In this document: positions 58,933 to 64,000 of the stretch, in pieces
Layout: every line of letters begins with the position of its first letter
Position numbering within the stretch: the first letter of the stretch is position 1
DNA from: Enhydrobacter sp.
Lineage (GTDB): Bacteria; Pseudomonadota; Alphaproteobacteria; Reyranellales; Reyranellaceae
Reading direction: 5' to 3'
Length of the DNA: 64,000 nt
Assembly (NCBI GenBank): GCA_025808875.1
Contig: CP075528.1
Location: 3,780,473 to 3,844,472 of the forward strand
The notes under the pieces: model-generated
The model's input: the letters and a program-made list of their open reading frames with translations, nothing else
Databases searched by the model: none
What the model was told of the DNA's origin: nothing
Position numbers and translations under genes: made by a program

Positions 58933-59523
58933 ATGTGCAACGACTATCGCCTCCATGTCGGCGCCGGGACGATCGCCGACGACTTCTCCAACATCAAAAT
59001 CAAGATCCGCTTCCCTGAGGGCACGCCCAACATCGAGGCGCGGGATGACATCAAAATCACCGACACCGCGCCGATCGTCCGCACGGTCGACGGCGACCGG
59101 GAAGCAGGCGATCTTGTTCAGCGCCGCTGGAGCTGGCCGGGACAGAACAAGCGGCCTGTCTACAATTTCCGGTCGGACGGGCGCGAGTTCGCGTCGGGCC
59201 GCTGCCTGATCATCGCCGACGGCTTCTACGAATTCACCGATCCGAAGGACAAGAAGAAGAAACGCAAGGACAAGTGGCTGTTCACGAAGAAACACGAGCC
59301 CTGGTTCTGCATCGCCGGCATCTGGCGAAACACCGCCGACGTTGGCGAGGCCTTCACCATGTTGACCCTGCCGCCCGGGCCGGACATCGCGCCCTATCAT
59401 GACCGGCAGGTCGCGATCCTGAACCGTGCTCAATGGGCCGACTGGCTCGACCCTTCGGTGTCGGCGCGATCGCTGCTGAAGCCGTTGCCCGCCGGGTCGC
59501 TCGCAGTGGAGCAAGTCGGCTGA
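58933..59523 (+). CDS. SOS response-associated peptidase (SRAP, YedK-like)
   Basis: A 196-residue SRAP protein beginning MCNDYRLHV, so the catalytic Cys2 is present. NFRSDGREF (Asn/Arg DNA contacts), GRCLIIADGFYEF (active-site Glu) and PYHDRQVAIL (active-site His) complete the site. SRAP proteins form a thiazolidine crosslink with abasic sites in single-stranded DNA and shield them from breakage, useful during conjugative or replicative ssDNA stages. A Lys-rich insert (DKKKKRKDK) follows the FYEF motif. GGTGAAG precedes the ATG. Confidence 0.9.
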   Translation: MCNDYRLHVGAGTIADDFSNIKIKIRFPEGTPNIEARDDIKITDTAPIVRTVDGDREAGDLVQRRWSWPGQNKRPVYNFRSDGREFASGRCLIIADGFYEFTDPKDKKKKRKDKWLFTKKHEPWFCIAGIWRNTADVGEAFTMLTLPPGPDIAPYHDRQVAILNRAQWADWLDPSVSARSLLKPLPAGSLAVEQVG

Positions 59524-59597
59524 ACCTGAAATCGCCAAAGCCGTCTACAGAGCGGGTGGTACCTCGGAGGATGAGTGACCGCCCGATCGACGCACCC

Positions 59598-60638
59598 TCA
59601 ACGTCTGTTCGTTGCGCGCGTCGGCCGAGGTGGATGGGGAATGGACCGAACCACCTGCTTCGCCGGCTTGTCTTCGCGCTCGCCGTGGTAGGAGACTTGG
59701 CGCAGCAGGTTGTCCTCGGTCCAGCTCAGGTAGGTCACTTCCACCACCATGTCAGGCCGCACCCAGTGGACGCGCGCCAGCTCGAGCGGTGAGCCAAACC
59801 GGTTGTCGCGCGGCGGTGGTTGGTCGAGAGGCATCTTCGCCGTCTGCAACGCATTGAGCCGCCTCGCCAGACGCCTGAGCTCCGGTACCGTGATGCCGGT
59901 ACCGGCACGCCCCGCATAGTGCAGCCGCCCGTCGTCGGTATAGTAGCCGAGGAGGAGCGAGCCGATCTCCGGCCGGCTTCCGGTTGGGTCGGTCCACCCC
60001 ACGACCACGAACTCTTCGCGGTTCAGGCACTTCGACTTGACCCAGAGGCCCCGGTTTCCTGGAGCATACGGCCTGTCGACGCGCTTGGAGATGACGCCTT
60101 CGAGAGACAGCTGGCAGGCATGCTGGCGAAAGCGCGGACCGTCGCCGACAACATGCTCGGTGAAGCGGACGCCCGGGACGTCGCGCACGAACAGCGCCTC
60201 CAGCCGCTCCTTGCGCTGGACGAGCGGCAGCATGCTCGTGTTCTCACCCTCAAAGTAGAGAAGGTCGAAGACAAAGAAGACCAGACCGTCGGTGGGCCCT
60301 TCGTCCATGGCCGCCTGCAGGCGGCTGAATGAGGTGATCCCGTCCGGCCGGACCGCACAAAGCTCGCCATCCAAATAGGCCGTCTTCACTGGCAGTTTAC
60401 GAAGAGCTTCGACCGTGTGCCGATATCTTTGCGACCAGTCGAGGCCCGTGCGGGTCAGCAGCCGAATCTGTCCGCGATCCAGTCGAGCGTGCATTCGATA
60501 GCCGTCCAACTTGATCTCGTGCAGCCAGTCTGAGCCGCTGGGCGCGTCCTCGACGAGGCGCGTCAACTGAGGCTCGATCCATGTCGGCGGATGAGCTGCG
60601 TCGCAACCTGGCGCTCTCGACCTGGTCTTGCGCCGCAT
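59598..60638 (-). CDS. ATP-dependent DNA ligase (LigD ligase-domain type)
   Basis: A 346-residue ligase. Motif I EIKLDGYR contains the adenylated Lys (about residue 43), and AYLDGELCAV, FFVFDLLYFEG, LEGVISKRVDRPY and LWVKSKCLNREEFVVVGW represent motifs III to V. The C-terminal OB-fold part has YAGRAGTGI and VRPDMVVEVTYLSWTEDNLLRQVSY. It is a stand-alone ligase module without polymerase or nuclease domains. It may seal breaks in the NHEJ pathway with Ku from elsewhere, or repair element DNA. The ATG at 60638 fits the family length. Confidence 0.92.
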   Translation of the reverse strand: MRRKTRSRAPGCDAAHPPTWIEPQLTRLVEDAPSGSDWLHEIKLDGYRMHARLDRGQIRLLTRTGLDWSQRYRHTVEALRKLPVKTAYLDGELCAVRPDGITSFSRLQAAMDEGPTDGLVFFVFDLLYFEGENTSMLPLVQRKERLEALFVRDVPGVRFTEHVVGDGPRFRQHACQLSLEGVISKRVDRPYAPGNRGLWVKSKCLNREEFVVVGWTDPTGSRPEIGSLLLGYYTDDGRLHYAGRAGTGITVPELRRLARRLNALQTAKMPLDQPPPRDNRFGSPLELARVHWVRPDMVVEVTYLSWTEDNLLRQVSYHGEREDKPAKQVVRSIPHPPRPTRATNRR

Positions 60639-60712
60639 GCCGTCAGACCCACACCATTCCTCGCGAGGTTAGCGCAGGCGCTTCACCGGGCACAGCGCCC
60701 GACGCGGCCGTC

Positions 60713-61045
60713 CTACCGCGCGGCTGTCACCATTGCGAATGGCTTGAGCGTGACCTCGACCTTTGCCGCGTCCAGCGCATCATAGAGCCGGCCCGCGAGC
60801 AGCCTTGCGTCCGGCCGCTGACCCTTTGGCGTGAGGCGATGCACGGCCTCTATGACGGGCTCCGCCAGTTCGGCGAATTCTGCCGGAGAGAGCCCGATCA
60901 GGCCGCCGTTCGTCTTGATCCATCCGTAGAAGCACGGCGAGAGGTAGGTCGGCGCCGCCTTGTGGCGCATCGACCAGTGCCGCAGGCAATGCACGCCGAA
61001 GGTTATCGCGAACTGATCGATGAAGCGGTCCCTGGGAAGGTCCAT
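60713..61045 (-). CDS. Hypothetical protein (three-gene cargo operon, third gene)
   Basis: A 110-residue protein that I do not recognise. DRFIDQFAITFGVHCLRHWSMRHKAAP is followed by SPCFYGWIKTNGGLIGLSPAEFAELAEPVIEAVHRLTP. It is soluble and has a balanced composition, so it is probably real. AGGA lies before the ATG. It follows the gene at 61070 by 24 bases and precedes the ligase gene on the same strand by 74 bases. Confidence 0.6.
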   Translation of the reverse strand: MDLPRDRFIDQFAITFGVHCLRHWSMRHKAAPTYLSPCFYGWIKTNGGLIGLSPAEFAELAEPVIEAVHRLTPKGQRPDARLLAGRLYDALDAAKVEVTLKPFAMVTAAR

Positions 61046-61069
61046 CGTGAGTGTCCTGCGTTGGCCCGG

Positions 61070-61648
61070 CTACAGCACCTGATGGTTCGGCGCACAGCGC
61101 CAGAACCATTGCCGGTACTCGCACTCGGCCCATTCGATGCACACGCCCGCGTAAGTCCTGGCGTCGGTGATGGAGCGATCGATCTGCTCGACCGTCCTGG
61201 CGGCAGCAGCATGCGCGTCGAGAGAACAGGCGCCCTGCCGCCGCTCGAAGCGATAGGTCTGCACGATTTCCATGAGCGCCTTGTTGCCTCTCGCCCAGAC
61301 AAGAATGGCCTCGCGCTGTTCGGCCATCCGATGCCATGCGGCCTCGACTTCCCCAGCCGTCGGGGCGCAGGTGCTGCCCGGCACAAGCCGGTGCAGGCGT
61401 TCCTTCAAGATGAACGCGGCCATGGCAACACCCTGCTCCGGAAGCCGGAAGCGGAAATACTCGAGACCGTTGAAGTAGCCGCCGCGCCATTGCGCTTCGA
61501 TGCGCGCGGCGCGTTCATTGATCCTGCTCTTCTCGGCAGGGGTGAGGTCACCGCGAGCGATCCGCGCAATCCTGATGGGATGACAGCACTCGCCGCTGAT
61601 CAATGGGAGGTAGCCACAGTGCGCACCTTCGACCAACCACTCCATCAT
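61070..61648 (-). CDS. Hypothetical protein (three-gene cargo operon, second gene)
   Basis: A 192-residue predicted soluble helical protein of unknown family. RIARGDLTPAEKSRINERAARIEAQWRGGYFNGLEYFRFRLPE and AGEVEAAWHRMAEQREAILVWARGNKALM are notable helices; the C-terminus has several Cys and Trp residues (CIEWAECEYRQWFWRCAP). The ATG overlaps the stop of the zinc-ribbon gene upstream (ATGA), showing that the genes are translated together. Confidence 0.6.
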   Translation of the reverse strand: MMEWLVEGAHCGYLPLISGECCHPIRIARIARGDLTPAEKSRINERAARIEAQWRGGYFNGLEYFRFRLPEQGVAMAAFILKERLHRLVPGSTCAPTAGEVEAAWHRMAEQREAILVWARGNKALMEIVQTYRFERRQGACSLDAHAAAARTVEQIDRSITDARTYAGVCIEWAECEYRQWFWRCAPNHQVL

Positions 61649-61887
61649 CGGTACTCCGCGATGAAACGCTTGGCACTTCGACGATCAGGGAACAGGTGAA
61701 GCTCGACATCGTGCCGCCGGCATCTGGTGCAGCGGAATCTCAGCGTATCGACGCATCGCAGGTTGCCTTGGCGAGCACCGATGCACTCCCGTGCGACAAG
61801 CGCCCGATGCCAGCAATGCCTGCAGGAGACACCCAGCGGCTGATGGGATTTCCAAACGTCGTGAAGGTCCGCGGATGGAGAGATCAC
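61645..61887 (-). CDS. Small zinc-ribbon-like hypothetical protein (three-gene cargo operon, first gene)
   Basis: About 80 residues. LGVSCRHCWHRALV and LRFRCTRCRRHDVELHLF carry two Cys pairs typical of a zinc ribbon, and the basic C-terminus SAKRFIAEYR follows. I favour the GTG at 61887, with CAGGAG upstream; an ATG at 61947 would add 20 residues without similarity. It could bind nucleic acid, but this is inferred. It is translationally coupled to the next gene. Confidence 0.6.
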   Translation of the reverse strand: MISPSADLHDVWKSHQPLGVSCRHCWHRALVARECIGARQGNLRCVDTLRFRCTRCRRHDVELHLFPDRRSAKRFIAEYR

Positions 61888-62279
61888 TTCGCATCGAGCT
61901 CCTGGGCGGGAATTTGACTGCCAGCGACTAGAACAAAATGAGAACATGTGATGCCAGAGTCAATCCATAGGGATTGTGGTCAGGTGATCCGAAGGCACTG
62001 TGTTTTGTGAAAGAGGCGAGTGGCGGCACCTTCGAGATGCTTGTGCGCGTCGGGCCGTCTCGTAGACCGCCCTCATTTGCCTGGAGCAGGCGTTCGCTCA
62101 GCCGCGGTCGCCAACTATCAGGTGTCGTTGCGTTGGCTGGCATCGGCATGGCCAGCAGCGGATGGCAGACGGCATTCGCCGTGGTCGGCGCCGTTCTCTC
62201 TGGCTTCATGGCCCTCTCGCGCTTGGCGGGCAAAGAAGGCCCCGCCCGGCGAACCGGGCGGGGCCTCGGGGGCGTCGGC
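61888..62279. other. Intergenic region with a decayed membrane-gene fragment
   Basis: About 390 bases separate the zinc-ribbon gene from the DUF736 gene. From 62081 on, the plus strand carries a broken copy of the membrane-protein gene listed at 63160. The part before 62081 has no recognisable gene and probably holds the promoter of the three-gene operon. Confidence 0.6.
62081..62230 (+). pseudogene. Fragment of the membrane-protein gene (inverted duplicate)
   Basis: This stretch aligns with the complement of 63244 to 63390. The encoded piece ALAGIGMASSGWQTAFAVVG matches ALAGIGMPGSGWQAAFAVVG of the intact gene. The upstream part VANYQVS is in another frame, because one base is missing compared with the intact copy. 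The fragment lacks the first half of the gene and the C-terminus differs, so it cannot be functional. Confidence 0.75.
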
Positions 62280-62603
62280 TTACTCGCCGTTCTTCTTGCG
62301 GCTGCGCGACCAGATCAGGGTGAAGCCCTCGCCGTCCTCGTCGTCGAACAGGTTGGCGAAGATCGGGTTCGCGAAGCTCGGGTCGTCCAACTTGAGCGAG
62401 AGGTAGTCGCGGCCCTCGCTGGAGCGCTTTGACCAGGCGGCCCCGATTTCAGCCCGGCCGACATAGACCCGGTGGCTGGGCGCGTTGTCGTTCGACCGGT
62501 TGGCCTCGGGGACGATGCGCACGCCCCTGGCCTGGACGCTGAACGTCACGATCTCGCCCTGGTATTCGTTGCCGGACTTCTTGAAGGAACCGATGTTAGC
62601 CAT
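62280..62603 (-). CDS. DUF736 domain-containing protein
   Basis: A 107-residue protein: ANIGSFKKSGNEYQGEIVTFSVQARGVRIVPE, APSHRVYVGRAEIGAAW and DYLSLKLDDPSFANPIFANLF are the complete DUF736 domain. The family is common on rhizobial plasmids and conjugative elements; its function is unknown. AAGGAG lies 7 bases before the ATG. The C-terminal end is basic (WSRSRKKNGE). A partial inverted copy lies at 62982. Confidence 0.92.
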   Translation of the reverse strand: MANIGSFKKSGNEYQGEIVTFSVQARGVRIVPEANRSNDNAPSHRVYVGRAEIGAAWSKRSSEGRDYLSLKLDDPSFANPIFANLFDDEDGEGFTLIWSRSRKKNGE

Positions 62604-62726
62604 GTGACTTCTCCTTGCTGTTTCGAGCCCCGCGACCATCGCGGCCTCGATGGCGATCTGCAGGCCGGAGGCGATCGACGCCGCACCCGCTTGCGGGCCG
62701 GAGCAGAGCGGAGGATGGCGGCGGGA

Positions 62727-62776
62727 CGACTTTCTTGCCTCGCGAGGAATGGGCGAAGCCCAGGGGAAGAAAGTCG
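62727..62776. repeat. Nested inverted repeat (cruciform-forming element)
   Basis: Outer arms CGACTTTCTT (62727 to 62736) and AAGAAAGTCG (62767 to 62776) are perfectly complementary. Between them lie the palindrome CCTCGCGAGG (62738 to 62747) and the hairpin GGGC-GAA-GCCC (62751 to 62761). The single strand can thus fold into a three-way junction. It could be a replication, transfer or regulatory structure; no family is recognised. Confidence 0.65.
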
Positions 62777-62981
62777 AACCGACGCCGTTGCGGCTCAGGC
62801 GATCGAGGCGCAGCCGTCCTCTGGCCAGATCAGCCAACGAGAGGCCGTGGGTCGCGCGCCGAACAGCAACCTCGGGAGAAGTCGTGGCCAATCTGAAGGG
62901 TCCTGCGCAAGAGAACCGGCATCACGGGCGAAGAGATGGCGGCCACAGCGTAGAAAAAGGACGGCATCGTCTCAGCCCGAC

Positions 62982-63134
62982 CGATCGAACGATAACGCGC
63001 CCAGCCACCGGGTCTATGTCGGCAGGGCCGAAATCGGGGCCGCTTGGTCAAAGCGTTCCAGCGAGGGCCGCGATTACCTCTCGCTCAAGTTGGACGATCC
63101 GAGCTTCACGAACCCGATCTTTGCCAGCCTGTTT
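62982..63134 (+). pseudogene. Partial inverted copy of DUF736
   Basis: This stretch encodes RSNDNAPSHRVYVGRAEIG to IFASLF in one frame and is the inverted counterpart of 62346 to 62498. By eye, 12 of 153 bases differ, which corresponds to two amino acid changes. The first 35 codons and the C-terminal part of DUF736 are missing, and no start codon or ribosome-binding site is in place. It is a gene remnant. Confidence 0.85.
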
Positions 63135-63159
63135 CGATGGTTGGGGGACGCAGAGAGCG

Positions 63160-63636
63160 TCAGTGACTCTGGTCGCGCAGCTGCCCGTCAGCAGGCGAGC
63201 AGGCGCCCCCGGTGCCCTGCCCGTCCGGCGGCAGGACAAACAACGCCATACGCGAGAAGGCAGTGCAGCCAGAGAGAACGGCGCCGACCACGGCGAATGC
63301 CGCCTGCCATCCGCTGCCGGGCATGCCGATGCCGGCCAAGGCAAACGACACCTGATAGCCGGCGATGGCTGCTGGCACGCCGTACACCAGACCGATAACG
63401 GAGCGGATTAGCGGAGTGCGGGTGGCAGCGAAGGCGAACTGTCCAAGCGCCAAGGCTGCGCCGCCCGCCACTAATCCGACAACGAGCGCACCAATGACAC
63501 CGGCCCCGCTGTGAAACGCCTCCAACCCCGCGGTCAACCCAGCAAAGGTAGGAAGCGCGTAGATCGCGAGCGTGAACAGCAGCCAGCAGAAGAAGCCGAG
63601 GCCGACAATGCTGAGAGCGACACCGACAGCAAGCAT
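63160..63636 (-). CDS. Small polytopic membrane protein of unknown function
   Basis: About 158 residues with four hydrophobic segments: VALSIVGLGFFCWLLFTLAIYAL, VIGALVVGLVAGGAALALG, SVIGLVYGVPAAIAGYQVSFALAGIG and AAFAVVGAVLSGCTAF. The family is not recognised, but homologues seem to exist since a decayed copy is duplicated at 62081. GGAGACTCACC precedes the ATG at 63636. It is convergent with the DUF736 fragment. A role in the inner membrane of the element's host is likely but unknown. Confidence 0.75.
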   Translation of the reverse strand: MLAVGVALSIVGLGFFCWLLFTLAIYALPTFAGLTAGLEAFHSGAGVIGALVVGLVAGGAALALGQFAFAATRTPLIRSVIGLVYGVPAAIAGYQVSFALAGIGMPGSGWQAAFAVVGAVLSGCTAFSRMALFVLPPDGQGTGGACSPADGQLRDQSH

Positions 63637-63804
63637 TGGTGAGTCTCCGTGACCAAGGTCGAACGGTCGCGCCTTCCACCACCACCATGGCGCCACCGGA
63701 TCTTATCAGGATTGAAAGTGGTCGAAGAGAGACTTTGGGTTGCAAATGAGAGACGCTAAACCTCATTGACTTCAAGTAACCGCATTCCAGCCCAGGGAGA
63801 GAAG

Positions 63805-64000
63805 ATGGCGAGGCCCCGTCGCAAGACTGACCTGCCGGTTTCGGAGATCCGGCGCTACCTGGAACCTGGACCGATCGTGCTGGTCACATCGGCGCATGAT
63901 GACGAGCGCAATATCATGACCATGGGCTGGCACACGGTGATGGAATTCACGCCTTCCCTGGTCGGATGCGTGATCGCCAGCGGCAATCACAGTTTCGGCC
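63805..64000 (+). CDS. Flavin reductase family protein (3' end cut off by the window)
   Basis: The first 65 residues are visible: ARPRRKTDLPVSEIRRYLEPGPIVLVTS, followed by HDDERNIMTMGWHTVMEFTP and SLVGCVIASGNHSF. This is the N-terminal half of the FMN-binding split-barrel flavin reductase-like domain. GGGAGAGAAG precedes the ATG. Members reduce flavin with NAD(P)H or bind FMN; it could supply FMNH2 to LLM monooxygenases, but it is 37 kb from the closest one. Confidence 0.85.
   Translation, partial: MARPRRKTDLPVSEIRRYLEPGPIVLVTSAHDDERNIMTMGWHTVMEFTPSLVGCVIASGNHSFG

Larger units (their letters stand above)
62604..63159. other. Noncoding region upstream of DUF736 with structured DNA and a DUF736 fragment
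   Basis: About 555 bases without an intact gene. They contain a hairpin (CCCGC-TT-GCGGG at 62686 to 62697), a nested inverted-repeat structure at 62727 to 62776 and, from 62982, the partial inverted copy of DUF736. The DUF736 promoter should lie in the left part. Confidence 0.6.

Noticed and set aside
62472..63411. Long plus-strand frames across the DUF736 region as real genes
   Set aside because: They join the mirror of DUF736, noncoding structured DNA and the inverted DUF736 fragment; no start signal or continuous domain exists.

Overview
This window comes from a GC-rich alphaproteobacterium, probably Hyphomicrobiales or a relative. The evidence is gene content: Liv-type transporters, luciferase-like (LLM) flavin monooxygenases, and a trb/tra backbone with DUF2274, DUF2840, DUF736 and RepA neighbours. 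The species cannot be named from sequence alone. No rRNA, tRNA, CRISPR array or insertion sequence was recognised.

Left part, 1 to about 37.3 kb: a catabolic region. An amidohydrolase fragment, an LLM monooxygenase, a MarR regulator with its own candidate operator, a Tat-exported solute-binding protein and a 2OG-Fe(II)-oxygenase-like protein come first. A minus-strand operon follows (CoA ligase, two SDRs, acyl-CoA dehydrogenase), then a lone MaoC-like gene. Next is a long minus-strand run of ten genes (20955 down to 11172): BadH-like and BadI-like enzymes of alicyclic-ring cleavage, acyl-CoA dehydrogenase, crotonase, Rieske oxygenase, amidohydrolase, LLM monooxygenase, PECR-like SDR, Zn-alcohol dehydrogenase and thioesterase. 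Diverging from it is ferredoxin, cytochrome P450, CMD-family protein and alpha/beta hydrolase. A second alcohol dehydrogenase and LLM monooxygenase lie opposite a TetR regulator. A six-gene liv-type ABC transporter operon carries an acyl-CoA synthetase, and a Baeyer-Villiger-type monooxygenase diverges from it. Together these suggest uptake, CoA activation, oxygenation, ring opening and beta-oxidation of an alicyclic or terpenoid-like carboxylate. The substrate is inferred.

The main finding is a shared 18-bp inverted repeat, approximately TTCTAAT-N4-ATTAGAA, found at six places in the four main divergent control regions plus the region between badH and the ferredoxin. It is absent elsewhere as far as I could see by eye. 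It probably defines one regulon, with the TetR at 27523 as the best candidate regulator.

Right part, about 37.8 to 57.8 kb: the conjugation and replication core of an ICE or plasmid. In order from the left it holds LysR, DUF2274, trbI-G-F-L-K-J-E-D-C-B, a small coupled gene, a CopG-like regulator, traG, relaxase, lytic transglycosylase, traF, DUF2840, an iteron array, repA, an AlpA-like gene, a frameshifted DUF6499/DUF2285 gene and a small DNA-binding protein. A parA gene, usual in this order, seems to be missing. No integrase is in the window.

From 57.9 kb to the end is element cargo: an XRE regulator with a palindromic operator, two divergent SRAP-family genes (one lacking the catalytic Cys2), a LigD-type DNA ligase, a three-gene uncharacterised operon, and a DUF736 gene next to an inverted, decayed duplication of itself and of a membrane-protein gene. 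The window ends inside a flavin-reductase-like gene.
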